Source: Euryarchaeota archaeon UBA439 (GTDB taxonomy: Archaea; Thermoplasmatota; Poseidoniia; Poseidoniales; Thalassarchaeaceae). Taken from it: a stretch of 27,373 bases of DNA. The notes under the pieces were generated by a model. The model made no database searches and was not told the DNA's origin. It worked only from the letters and a program-made list of their open reading frames with translations. Within the stretch, counting starts at the first letter, position 1. Every line of letters begins with the position of its first letter. Location of the stretch: contig DANB01000027.1 in assembly GCA_002497245.1 (NCBI GenBank), positions 12,234 through 39,606 of the forward strand, in the 5' to 3' direction. Of this stretch, positions 15,040-22,710 are shown one piece after another. The translations under genes and the position numbers were made by a program.

Positions 15040-15423
15040 TTATTCCTCAATTAGAGACTTGTATGCTGCAGCATCAAGAAGAGCATCAAGTTCTCCAGGA
15101 TCGTCCATTCTCATTTTACAAATCCAGCCTTCACCGTAAGGATCCGTATTTACTGTTTCAGGGGCATCCTCTAAGTCTTCATTTATTTCTGTAACTTCGC
15201 CAGAAATTGGAGCATATATTTCACTCACTGACTTAACAGACTCAACATTCGCAAACGAATCCATCGATTTCACAGAGACTCCTAATTCTGGTAATTCCAC
15301 CCACACAACATCGGTCAAGGCGTCTTGAGCATAGTCAGTAATTCCAACAACAATTTCATTTCCTTCGACTCTAATCCATTCATGCTCTTTGGTATAAATA
15401 AGTCCTTCAGGTATTTCGCTCAT
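15040..15423 (-). CDS. gcvH: Glycine cleavage system H protein
   Basis: From the ATG at 15423 the protein is 127 aa, the usual size. The N-terminal LIYTKEHEWIRVEGNEIVVGITDYAQDAL block (its central residues are diagnostic) and the lipoyl site ESVKSVSEIYAP with Lys64 are intact, as are the PISGEVTEIN and GEGWICKM segments. The H protein carries the aminomethyl group on lipoyl-lysine between the P, T and L proteins; in some organisms it also relays lipoyl groups. No other cleavage-system gene is in the window, so partners must be elsewhere. An upstream TTG at 15435 is open but not needed. It is followed immediately by rnhA, probably in one transcript. Confidence 0.95.
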   Translation of the reverse strand: MSEIPEGLIYTKEHEWIRVEGNEIVVGITDYAQDALTDVVWVELPELGVSVKSMDSFANVESVKSVSEIYAPISGEVTEINEDLEDAPETVNTDPYGEGWICKMRMDDPGELDALLDAAAYKSLIEE

Positions 15424-15474
15424 GGGTATCGCCAACGCTCACGAGGGTATTCCAAGAGTCAAGGTTTCGCTCCC

Positions 15475-15876
15475 TCATTCTTCCTCTAATTTTGTTTCCA
15501 AATGCTTTTTTTCCATTTCAGACCAACCTGAACCCATATTATCACCACTGGCTTCTAGTTGTTCTTGTTTGAGCCGAACTCTCATTTCTTCTTCCGTTTC
15601 TCGGCTAATCCACTTATCCAAAAAACCCTTTTCATGCTCTTTTCCCTTAGAAAAATGTAATAATAAATACAAAGTAATACTAATGAAAAGAATCATTGGA
15701 AATATCAATGCTAAATTATTTTCTTCTATGCAGTCGCTGCCTTCGCAACCAAATATTTGAATCAATCCTTCCGATATTGCTAAAGCAGTCATCAGTGAGA
15801 ACGATAAAATAACTCCAATTAAAATTCTTTGAACTCTATTTGCTGGCGAATCCAAAAAATCACCTTCGGAGGACAT
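15475..15876 (-). CDS. Two-TM membrane protein with coiled-coil tail
   Basis: The 133-aa product has two transmembrane helices (about residues 18-40 and 55-75). They are joined by a short outside loop with two Cys (FGCEGSDCIEENN) that may form a disulfide. The C-terminal 55 residues are charged and helical (ETEEEMRVRLKQEQLEAS) and should lie in the cytoplasm. No family is recognised. It sits between the THEP1 NTPase gene (20 bases upstream) and gcvH (about 50 bases downstream), all on minus, so it may share a transcript with the NTPase. Confidence 0.65.
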   Translation of the reverse strand: MSSEGDFLDSPANRVQRILIGVILSFSLMTALAISEGLIQIFGCEGSDCIEENNLALIFPMILFISITLYLLLHFSKGKEHEKGFLDKWISRETEEEMRVRLKQEQLEASGDNMGSGWSEMEKKHLETKLEEE

Positions 15877-15896
15877 ATATTATCTCATGCATTATT

Positions 15897-16457
15897 TTAC
15901 TCCAATAATTTGTGAATTTTGTAAGGTAGCAGAGCTCTATTGACAGGAGTTACTTCTAGCACCCTACCATCATCTCTTCTTCGTATATCTTGCAATAGTG
16001 GATGCCTACTCTTTTTATGCAAAGTCATTAAAGTTGGTTTATCGTATTCCAAAGCAGCACGAACAGCCGCAACAAATCCTTCACTTTCAACTGAAAATTT
16101 ACCAACTTCATCAATTACTAAGACTTCACATTCATCTAGTGCATCAAGTATTGCAGGTACTGCAACTCTATCTAGCTCCGTCGGGTCAATTCCATATCCA
16201 AGAATACGAGTTCTTGAGTCTATATTTCGATGCGCGATAACCCCCTTTTCACCAGTTCTTACATCTACACAGGCATATCCTACTCTTTCGCCATTTTCTA
16301 TTATGGCTTCTGTTTGGATCCCTCCGATAATGTCTTTGTACATTTTCCTTGAATTATTTTTTCTTTCATCCTTCACCATTTGTATTACTTTTTGTAACAC
16401 TGCGGACTTACCCGATCTAGGTAATCCTGTGATGCCAATTTTTGGATATATTCCCAT
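15897..16457 (-). CDS. THEP1-type nucleoside-triphosphatase
   Basis: The 186-aa protein from the ATG at 16457 has a Walker A loop GLPRSGKS at residues 11-18 and Walker B VLVIDEVGKFS. The family-specific GGIQTEAIIENGERVGYACVD segment, rich in short strands, follows the P-loop, and MTLHKKSRHPLL marks the region after Walker B. This is the THEP1/NTPase-1 family found in archaea, Thermotogae and eukaryotes, which hydrolyses NTPs slowly; the biological role is unsettled. Length is normal (about 180-190). A TTG start at 16472 would add only five residues. A palindrome TTGCGACGCAA lies 25 bases upstream of the gene. Confidence 0.9.
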   Translation of the reverse strand: MGIYPKIGITGLPRSGKSAVLQKVIQMVKDERKNNSRKMYKDIIGGIQTEAIIENGERVGYACVDVRTGEKGVIAHRNIDSRTRILGYGIDPTELDRVAVPAILDALDECEVLVIDEVGKFSVESEGFVAAVRAALEYDKPTLMTLHKKSRHPLLQDIRRRDDGRVLEVTPVNRALLPYKIHKLLE

Positions 16458-16481
16458 ATTACAAACCTTCAATTCTTTGCT

Positions 16482-16492
16482 TTGCGACGCAA
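16482..16492. repeat. Perfect 11-base palindrome upstream of the THEP1 gene
   Basis: TTGCG-A-CGCAA is a perfect inverted repeat in the 150-base gap before the THEP1 NTPase gene, between a weak TATA-like tract and the start codon. It could be an operator or a leader hairpin stem; a chance occurrence is also possible. Confidence 0.25.
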
Positions 16493-16574
16493 GACGGTTT
16501 CACCGAGGTTAAGCGTATGTATTAATGGGTTTGGTATTTCTCAGTCATTAAAACCGGAGAAAGGAAAATAATTA

Positions 16575-16600
16575 CCGGAAACCGAAAAACATTCTTCCGG
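16575..16600 (-). terminator. Candidate hairpin terminator after the methylase-like gene
   Basis: CCGGAA (16575-16580) and TTCCGG (16595-16600) form a 6-bp perfect stem with a 14-base loop, starting 7 bases after the methylase-like stop. On the minus strand it is followed by TAATTATTTTCC, a T-rich tract as at archaeal 3' ends. A further CCGGTTTT repeats nearby at about 16552-16559. Confidence 0.35.
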
Positions 16601-16606
16601 ATTTCG

Positions 16607-18577
16607 TTACTGCATTACTATTGAACGTATTTTATTCGGTTTGGGGAATGGAAGATTCTCAATTTCATAATTATTGACATTGTTGTTAGCTGCCCATGCT
16701 CTAGACCAAAGATCCAATGTTTCTGAATTTAGATGCGTTGCCAACCAATTCAATCCTTTATCTACTGAACCATGTTCTTCTGCAATCCTTTCCATTACTT
16801 CAGCCGGTAATTCTAAGAAATTTACTGAGTTTCCTAGAACACAATCAGAAGGAACTACAGCCCATCTCAATCTTCTTTCTAATTGAGCATTAACAATAGC
16901 CTGGCAAGCAAGCCTTGGTTTGCCTTTAGGCCTAATCGTACCAGTCCATTTTGCTTGTGTTCTTTGAACAGAATCTTCCTTTAGACCACTTACATATGCT
17001 GGATGTATTATACTAATATCATCACCTTTAGTAGAGAAATGCGTTCCTCTAATGAAAGCAGTACCTCTTGAGCCAGGTTTCCAATCAGTAATTTCTTCTG
17101 ACCAATTTGTTTGATCGATTTCTCCTACCCTTACTCGAATAGGCTTACCTGTAGGATTTAACCAATTATTTTCTTCGGAAAGCTTTGGTTGTTCTGCCAA
17201 TTCAGTAATAGCTCTGACAATTCTCCTTCTATCATACTCGTCTCTAGGCATCCTTGGTACTGACCAATTTCCATCTGTCCAACAACTCCACGATTTTCTA
17301 ACCATATCAAAAGTAGGTACACTTTTCGCCAAACCATTTTGTGGGGTAATTTCGTTAGTATGTAGAGGGCCATAACTAGTCATCTTCTCTGTTTCTCCGC
17401 CTTTTGTTATACCTATAACTAAAACACCTTGTGAAACGCCGGGAAAGATTCGTTGATTCTCAGGGAAGGACCAAGAAGAACTCCATCTATTTTTCTCAAC
17501 CATCAATTTACGAAGAGGAATACTGCTTTTTTCTCGTAACAGTGAGTCTGGGACAATCATCCTTACTCTCCCATCTTTTCTGACAAGTTGTACCCCCCTC
17601 TCTAAGAATAAGCGATAGAGATTTACATTACCTCTTAGTGTTGAAAATCTTCTACTTCCATCTTTGTTAGTAGTATTTCTCAATTGTCTAGACAATTCTT
17701 TTCTCAGTTCACTCCCTTCTGGATGTCCTCTAAACCTATCCTTTATTCTCAACCATGGAGGTCTACAGACTAGCAGCCCAGGTTTCTCATCCCATGGCCA
17801 CTCTCCTCTCAAAGCATCTCCGGATTGAATAGATTTTTCTAGAATATCTTCCACTTCTTTTCGTCCAATTTTTCCGGAATCTCCATTTCCATCTAAGTCA
17901 ACTAAGTCACATCTTGAAAGAGCAATTAGTATTCTTCTACGAGCACATTTGATTGCAACTTCTGAATTATCTAACATCTGAAAACCGTTTAGTAAAAGTA
18001 ACGTATCCTTCTTTCTTTCCGCAGGAGTGAATTTTTCGCTCCTTTCTGCATGTATTCGAATTAGTCTAGCGGCGAAAACTCCTGCGCCTACTGATGGGTC
18101 AGCGAAAGGTATTGCAATGCCTGTACGTGTTTGTAGGCCATTGTTTTCATTATTCGACCCCTCATCTTTTTCTTCTGTAACATCTTGATTAAATTTCTGA
18201 GCATATGCTCTGAAACTAGGCGGTAAAGCAGAAAGAGAGAGTGCGGCAGACGGTTCTTTCGACACTTCTTCTTTTGTGTCTTTTAATTCATCTGAAAGTA
18301 TAGATTCTGCAAATTTAGCAGGAGTGGCATAAGCGCCTCTAGGAGACCTCCCATCACTTTCTGCTTCATTCCGTGCTAATAGGTGATCTAGAACTGCACC
18401 AGGGTCTGATAGAAGTCCAGCCGGTAAAGTCGGCCAATGATTTGGTAAAGTTGCTGCAATTGGAATTCCATGGCGAGTAGCTTCTTCCCACGAATCTAAC
18501 CAAGTGTTTAGTTGTTCAACCCTATCTGAACACTCTCTGTCAAGCCTTGCGTACCAACCGGATGCGTCACTAACCAT
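16607..18577 (-). CDS. Eco57I/type IIG-like adenine DNA methylase relative, altered motif IV
   Basis: The protein is 656 aa from the ATG at 18577 (a TTG at 18628 would add 17). GAYATPAKFAESIL (81-94) matches the 'TP' helix before motif I; FADPSVGAGVFAARL (158-172) is AdoMet motif I, with Val for the usual Cys. The catalytic (N/D)PP(Y/W) appears as LLVCRPPWLRIK, with Arg272 in place of Asn. GNVNLYRLFLERGVQLV, DGRVRMIVPDSLL and FPENQRIFPGVSQG follow the family order. The C-terminal 250 residues resemble a target-recognition domain, ending in the typical NNNVNNYEIENLPFPKP. No N-terminal nuclease is present. It may be an orphan methylase, a DNA-binding ex-methylase, or part of a defence-like pair with the upstream gene. 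The family is clear; the activity is doubtful. Confidence 0.75.
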   Translation of the reverse strand: MVSDASGWYARLDRECSDRVEQLNTWLDSWEEATRHGIPIAATLPNHWPTLPAGLLSDPGAVLDHLLARNEAESDGRSPRGAYATPAKFAESILSDELKDTKEEVSKEPSAALSLSALPPSFRAYAQKFNQDVTEEKDEGSNNENNGLQTRTGIAIPFADPSVGAGVFAARLIRIHAERSEKFTPAERKKDTLLLLNGFQMLDNSEVAIKCARRRILIALSRCDLVDLDGNGDSGKIGRKEVEDILEKSIQSGDALRGEWPWDEKPGLLVCRPPWLRIKDRFRGHPEGSELRKELSRQLRNTTNKDGSRRFSTLRGNVNLYRLFLERGVQLVRKDGRVRMIVPDSLLREKSSIPLRKLMVEKNRWSSSWSFPENQRIFPGVSQGVLVIGITKGGETEKMTSYGPLHTNEITPQNGLAKSVPTFDMVRKSWSCWTDGNWSVPRMPRDEYDRRRIVRAITELAEQPKLSEENNWLNPTGKPIRVRVGEIDQTNWSEEITDWKPGSRGTAFIRGTHFSTKGDDISIIHPAYVSGLKEDSVQRTQAKWTGTIRPKGKPRLACQAIVNAQLERRLRWAVVPSDCVLGNSVNFLELPAEVMERIAEEHGSVDKGLNWLATHLNSETLDLWSRAWAANNNVNNYEIENLPFPKPNKIRSIVMQ

Positions 18578-18651
18578 AGAAATACAGAGGTCGCGACAAG
18601 GGTTCCCTCTTTGAAGGAGTCGGCTCAAAACGGGGTCTCTTACCTATCGTT

Positions 18652-19269
18652 TTATATGTCTAAAGCAAAATGGTCTTGTTCCAGCTCAATAATAATCTGC
18701 CTTTGCAAAAGCCAAGTTATTGCCTCATCAACTTCATTATCTCTAATTCCAATTTCACTTAATTCTTGTAATAATAAATCAAAGTGTACGGAAGTAAGTC
18801 CCTTAGAATTCAATAACTCCATTACGTGAATAATATGTTCTGAAACAATTGCTAGTAAAGGATCATCTCCGAACTCTAGATTTGTATAGTCAACTGCCGG
18901 AAAACCCTCAACACTATCTTCATTTTTTCCTATTTCAACACCATGCTTATTTTCATTATCATAGATATCGAATAGATTTTTCTGATGCGGATCTTTCCGC
19001 ATAATTCCTTCAGCCACTTCCCTCTGTCTCTTGAGTCGTTTTGCTAAGGTCTCCAATCGATGTAGACGTTGTTCTAGACGTAATTTTTCTCTTCCCAATT
19101 GACCTTCAATAAGTTGTAATTCTTCCTTAGCCCTTTCATCCAACCACATTGATATATCCCAAGAAGGATCAAGTCTGAGCATTGTTTCCCATAGCTCTGC
19201 AATTGAATCCGGCAAAGTTCTGACGTCTATTCGAGGACTCCCTTCACTATCATCGGAACTGTGTTCCAT
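18652..19269 (-). CDS. Coiled-coil protein with winged-helix-like C-terminus
   Basis: The protein is 205 aa from the ATG at 19269; a longer frame to 19314 is less likely. After an acidic N-terminus comes a long charged coiled coil (about residues 45-92, KEELQLIEGQLGREKLRLEQ and on). A linker with HQKNLFDIYDNENK follows, and then a compact C-terminal region (about 140-205) with LLLQELSEIG, DEAITWLLQRQIIIELEQD and a final HFALDI strand. That ending reads as a winged helix with a wing strand. I recognise no named family. It is the upstream partner of the methylase-like gene, with 74 bases between and no clear promoter, so they are probably co-transcribed. It might recruit or regulate that protein. 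Confidence 0.65.
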   Translation of the reverse strand: MEHSSDDSEGSPRIDVRTLPDSIAELWETMLRLDPSWDISMWLDERAKEELQLIEGQLGREKLRLEQRLHRLETLAKRLKRQREVAEGIMRKDPHQKNLFDIYDNENKHGVEIGKNEDSVEGFPAVDYTNLEFGDDPLLAIVSEHIIHVMELLNSKGLTSVHFDLLLQELSEIGIRDNEVDEAITWLLQRQIIIELEQDHFALDI

Positions 19270-19311
19270 GCCATCTGATTTGTAGTGGACCTCTATCAAG
19301 TATCGTATCAA

Positions 19312-19325
19312 CAATTGTCAATTGT
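19312..19325. repeat. Tandem CAATTGT repeat in a divergent promoter region
   Basis: CAATTGT occurs twice head to tail, each holding the palindrome CAATTG, midway between the coiled-coil gene (start 19269) and the isopropylmalate-dehydrogenase-like gene (start 19368). Tandem palindromes in such a position can be operator sites. No binding protein can be named. Confidence 0.3.
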
Positions 19326-19367
19326 CGAATAGTTGGATTGATGAAGGAAAAGCATCTGCCAAGCGTC

Positions 19368-20552
19368 ATGACCGAGTATCGACTGACCGTACTTCCGGGG
19401 GATGGAACAGGTAAGGAAGTCATGGCCGAGGCTATGCGCGTGCTGTCTGTATTTGAGAAAAATAGCCCAATCTCATTCAAAATTACAGAAATTCCTTGTG
19501 GAGGGGAATACTATCTTGAAACAGGTAGGGAATGGCCTGAAGGTTCATTTGAACATTGTCGAGATGATTCAGATGCAATACTTCTCGGCGCAATCGGCTG
19601 GCCCGGCGCTCGTCTTCCAAATGGCGACCTTGCAGGAGGACAAGTGATTCTAGGCCTTCGTTCTGGATTAAACCTCTATGCTAATGTTAGACCTGTTAAG
19701 TTATTCCAAGGCGTGAAACATAAAGTACATGGAATTCACAAAGACATATGGGATCCGAACCTTGTAGATATGGTAATGGTTAGAGAGAATACCGAAGGAT
19801 TGTACCATTCGTTACTGAGACGTATGTCACAGAAAGCAATAGGTGAGAAAGATGAGAAAATGGTAATTGAAAAGTTTCCTGGATTAGATGGTGAGGTGGC
19901 CTGGGACCCTCGGCCTATCTCGCGAATAGGCAGCGAACGCGTCATTAAATTTGCTTTTGACTTAGCAGAACACCGCCAAAAGAAGCTTGGAAAGCCACAG
20001 AAAGTTACTTGTGTCGACAAATCTAATGTAACACGTGGTTGTCAACTATTCCGAAAAATATTCCATGAGATAGCGGAGGCGAAATATCCCGATATTGAGA
20101 TTAATGAGGCGTATATTGATGCCTTTACAATGTGGTTAATAAGAGATCCTGAATCGTTGGATGTTGTAGTTCTACCAAATATGTTTGGAGATATTGCTAC
20201 TGATTTAGCCTCGGTCCTCCAAGGAGGTATGGGTATGGCAGGAAGTGCGAATCTCGGACCAAAGCACATGTTATTCGAACCAGTGCATGGGTCCTCACCT
20301 AAACATGCAGGGAAAAATACAGTTAATCCTATGGCCACTCTTTCATCACTACAAATGATGTTTGAAGCCCTTGGTTTCCGTAAAAATGATTCCGATTTAG
20401 ACAAATGTGCAGATATATTAATGCAAGCAATGGAAGAACATTTTGCTGAAGGTGGTTGCGTAACTTATGATCTGGGAGGAAATGCATCAACTAGTGATGT
20501 CGGTGAAGCAATTGCCAACCGATGCGAGAAATTATTGAAAGAAACTTTCTAA
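19368..20552 (+). CDS. Isopropylmalate/isocitrate dehydrogenase family enzyme
   Basis: The protein is 394 aa from the ATG at 19368, placed just before the first strand LTVLPGDGTGKEV; an ATG at 19341 is also possible. The family's substrate and metal motifs are all present: RSGLNLYANVRPVK, VRENTEGLYHS, VDKSNVTRGCQLFRK (Lys), MFGDIATDLASVLQGGMGMA (metal Asp) and the coenzyme loop FEPVHGSSPKHAGKNTVNPMAT. The reaction class is NAD(P)-dependent oxidative decarboxylation of a 2-hydroxy acid. The loop is nearer to LeuB or homoisocitrate dehydrogenase than to NADP isocitrate dehydrogenase, but it is longer than typical LeuB (about 350-370). No leu, lys or TCA gene is next to it. LeuB is a guess; tartrate or isocitrate are other options. 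Confidence 0.85.
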   Translation: MTEYRLTVLPGDGTGKEVMAEAMRVLSVFEKNSPISFKITEIPCGGEYYLETGREWPEGSFEHCRDDSDAILLGAIGWPGARLPNGDLAGGQVILGLRSGLNLYANVRPVKLFQGVKHKVHGIHKDIWDPNLVDMVMVRENTEGLYHSLLRRMSQKAIGEKDEKMVIEKFPGLDGEVAWDPRPISRIGSERVIKFAFDLAEHRQKKLGKPQKVTCVDKSNVTRGCQLFRKIFHEIAEAKYPDIEINEAYIDAFTMWLIRDPESLDVVVLPNMFGDIATDLASVLQGGMGMAGSANLGPKHMLFEPVHGSSPKHAGKNTVNPMATLSSLQMMFEALGFRKNDSDLDKCADILMQAMEEHFAEGGCVTYDLGGNASTSDVGEAIANRCEKLLKETF

Positions 20553-20553
20553 T

Positions 20554-21336
20554 TTATTTGTTAGCATTATTAGATATAATTCTTAAAGATTCTTTTAGAG
20601 CTGCATCATTATCCCATTGTGCTTCTTTCGACGTATTCGCAATGACATATTCTAACAACAAATCTGCCATTCTTGAAACCTCATCTACTATAGTCACAGT
20701 AGCCATCTTGGCGCTTCTAGAAAGTGGATTTAGATCTACGACTAATACTTCCTTACCTAAGGAAACCAATACTTCACATCTATCGCCATCTTCAAGCGGA
20801 ACTAGAATAACATCTGCTTTTTCAATTCCTTCTGCTGAACATATTGATCTGGGTCCTTCTAAACCCTCAATTCTTCCATCCTCTTCTCTTCCAAGAATCT
20901 TAACTGCCATTACTGTTTTTTCCCAATTCCCTGCCCAATTTTTTGGCTTTTCTTCTTTTGAAACATTAAGTCTTTGCAATTTTACAAAATCATAAAGCTT
21001 TTCCATTCTTTCTTCAGTTCTATAATAGATATTTATTTCAATAGGGCATTGCAAAACAGCAGCAACTCGAATTAGAGCCTTTCCAGCTAGAACAGCAGTA
21101 TTACCATTTATAGAAATAACAGGATTTTTTGCTAATTTTAATCTAGCAGCGGATTCTTTTATGGATAGTTCTGCTATATCACTTGTTTTTTCACCTAGAA
21201 GATAATCAAAAGCCTCTCCTCTTCCATGCGCAATCATTGCAGAGTCTGCTAGTAATCCGTTTTTTGTTGCTTCAACAATTGTTTTTCTAGAAATCAAAGA
21301 TTTTCTTCTAGGATGACTTTGTGGAATTTTTGCCAT
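20554..21336 (-). CDS. Archaeal 4-phosphopantoate--beta-alanine ligase
   Basis: The 260-aa product from the ATG at 21336 matches the archaeal phosphopantothenate synthetase family (COG1701) along its length: IPQSHPRRKSLISR at the start, AMIAHGRGEAFDYLLGEKT, NPVISINGNTAVLAGK, INIYYRTEERMEK, VPLEDGDRCEVLVSLGKEV and VDLNPLSRSAKMATVTIVDE. It joins 4-phosphopantoate and beta-alanine with ATP, the archaea-specific route to CoA that replaces bacterial PanC and PanK. The start is one base after the nadC stop (TGAGATG), with GGAGGAG eight bases before, inside the nadC 3' end, so translation is coupled. The longer TTG frame (to 21354) was rejected. Its 3' end is convergent with the dehydrogenase gene, one base apart. 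Confidence 0.95.
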   Translation of the reverse strand: MAKIPQSHPRRKSLISRKTIVEATKNGLLADSAMIAHGRGEAFDYLLGEKTSDIAELSIKESAARLKLAKNPVISINGNTAVLAGKALIRVAAVLQCPIEINIYYRTEERMEKLYDFVKLQRLNVSKEEKPKNWAGNWEKTVMAVKILGREEDGRIEGLEGPRSICSAEGIEKADVILVPLEDGDRCEVLVSLGKEVLVVDLNPLSRSAKMATVTIVDEVSRMADLLLEYVIANTSKEAQWDNDAALKESLRIISNNANK

Positions 21337-21337
21337 C

Positions 21338-22270
21338 TCAAACTCCTCCTTCAATTATTAGTGAGATGTCTAGGGATTTTACTCCTCTATTAATTGCTGA
21401 TGTCGATATTAGATCTACGCCACTAACAGACCATTCAGCCACATTATCTTTTGTTATTCCGCCGGAACCTTCCAAAATACACCATTTTCTCAGGTCAAGT
21501 TTTTCCAGTTCAGTCCCTACAATTTTAGCATTCAAAGGACCCATATTATCTAGTAATAATACTACAGAATCAGTTGTAGAATTGTTCTTCTGTTTTTCAG
21601 ACCAAGTTTTAGTAGCTAATACGGCTTCATCTATATTCTGAACTTCCACAATAGTAAAATTTGAATCCTTTTCTAAATCTATGTTTGAAACCAACTCCTT
21701 TATTGCCTCGTTTTGATCTCCACCAATTTTTCTAACGGAAGCAAAATCATTTTCTTTTAACATCAATGCATCTGACCGATATAGTCTGTGGGTCAACCCT
21801 CCTCCTATATGGACAGCCCATTTATCTAAAATCCCCCATTCAGTTTTTCTTGTACAAGCCAATTGAATATCATTGGTGACCGATATCCACTCTGAAGTAG
21901 TAGTAGATATTCCAGAAAGCCTTCCTAATAAATTCAACATCACTCTTTCCACTTTTAGGATTTCAGAGGATTTCCCATTTATTTGTAAAATATATTCATT
22001 TTCTTTCACCGAATCACCTTCATTGATATTCCAATGATATGAGCAATTTGAGGCATGGTTATCTAAAAGTCTGTTAATTACAAATTGTCCGCAAATAATT
22101 CCACTTTCTTTCGCTATCACTTTTGCTTTTACTAAGTTATCAAATACATCGTATTCACTAACATCATCTGCTAACATCGTTTCAATCCAACGATCTATTG
22201 ATTGGGAAAAAATTTTGGTAGGAACTCCATTGTCTACCAATAGTCGCGACCTATCGTGAGGAAGAGTCAT
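21338..22270 (-). CDS. nadC: Nicotinate-nucleotide pyrophosphorylase (quinolinate PRTase)
   Basis: The 310-aa protein makes nicotinate mononucleotide from quinolinate and PRPP in NAD synthesis. The diagnostic run is present: ERVMLNLLGRLSGISTTT, then CTRKTEWGILDKWAVHIGGG with LTHRLYRSDALMLKEND, and later LLLDNMGP and LEGSGGITKDNV. The quinolinate-binding Arg, Lys and His residues are kept; TEWGIL replaces the common 'TxPGLR', a variant position. An N-terminal extension of about 20 residues precedes the first helix. An ATG at 22270 is preferred over an in-frame GTG three bases upstream. TTATTTTATG near 22343 is a TATA candidate. It is coupled to the CoA gene downstream. NadA and NadB are not in the window. 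Confidence 0.93.
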   Translation of the reverse strand: MTLPHDRSRLLVDNGVPTKIFSQSIDRWIETMLADDVSEYDVFDNLVKAKVIAKESGIICGQFVINRLLDNHASNCSYHWNINEGDSVKENEYILQINGKSSEILKVERVMLNLLGRLSGISTTTSEWISVTNDIQLACTRKTEWGILDKWAVHIGGGLTHRLYRSDALMLKENDFASVRKIGGDQNEAIKELVSNIDLEKDSNFTIVEVQNIDEAVLATKTWSEKQKNNSTTDSVVLLLDNMGPLNAKIVGTELEKLDLRKWCILEGSGGITKDNVAEWSVSGVDLISTSAINRGVKSLDISLIIEGGV

Positions 22271-22381
22271 CACAGTATTGCGAATCTAACATATCACTTC
22301 AACCGTCCGAATCTCCAATTTACTATTATCTTATCATAAAATAAGAAATATTTCAATCTCAGCATCTTCCTGAAATCATTG

Positions 22382-22624
22382 TTAAAGTGAGTTTAGAGTA
22401 GATTCTATAGCACCTAGGCAAGCTAATAAATCATCCACAGTACTTCGAACAGTGGCCAAATTCTCTCCTGAAACGAGAATCTTCAACTGATAGTTGTTTT
22501 TATTTTCTATAATTTTTGCTTCAAATGTATCAGGGTCATCGGCCGAAATTCCTGCTAGGAGTGCTTCAATATGGCTACGTGAACCATTTATTATCAAGGT
22601 CGTGGAAACGCTTTCCATGGACAT
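22382..22624 (-). CDS. pcc1: KEOPS complex subunit Pcc1
   Basis: The 80-aa product has the size and pattern of archaeal Pcc1: a strand with TTLIINGSRSHIEALLAGIS, the polar DDPDTFEAKIIENKNNYQLK hairpin, a hydrophobic strand LKILVSG and a C-terminal helix TVRSTVDDLLACLGAIE. Pcc1 dimerises and bridges Kae1 units in KEOPS, which makes the t6A base of ANN-decoding tRNAs. The family call rests on size and pattern rather than catalytic residues, since Pcc1 has none. It is divergent from hflX; the starts of the two are less than 90 bases apart. The other KEOPS genes are not seen here. Confidence 0.82.
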   Translation of the reverse strand: MSMESVSTTLIINGSRSHIEALLAGISADDPDTFEAKIIENKNNYQLKILVSGENLATVRSTVDDLLACLGAIESTLNSL

Positions 22625-22710
22625 CCGAGTACCCTAACGCATATGTTTCCTCTTGTTACGCGATCTTTGTGAATGGCGACCCAGTACCTGATGTTCCTTT
22701 ATTAGCGGGC

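Noticed and set aside
15940..16512. 190-codon plus-strand frame opposite the THEP1 gene
   Set aside because: It is antisense to a gene with intact Walker motifs. Its Ser/Thr-rich content is what the complementary strand gives.
16607..18577. Complete restriction-modification system
   Set aside because: No nuclease domain (PD-(D/E)XK or HNH) is visible in the methylase-like protein or its neighbour, and motif IV is altered, so a working R-M system is not supported.
22516..22710. Upstream extension of HflX over pcc1
   Set aside because: The sequence there is antisense to pcc1 and unlike HflX. The family N-terminus begins near RKAIILTREK, after the ATG at 22711.
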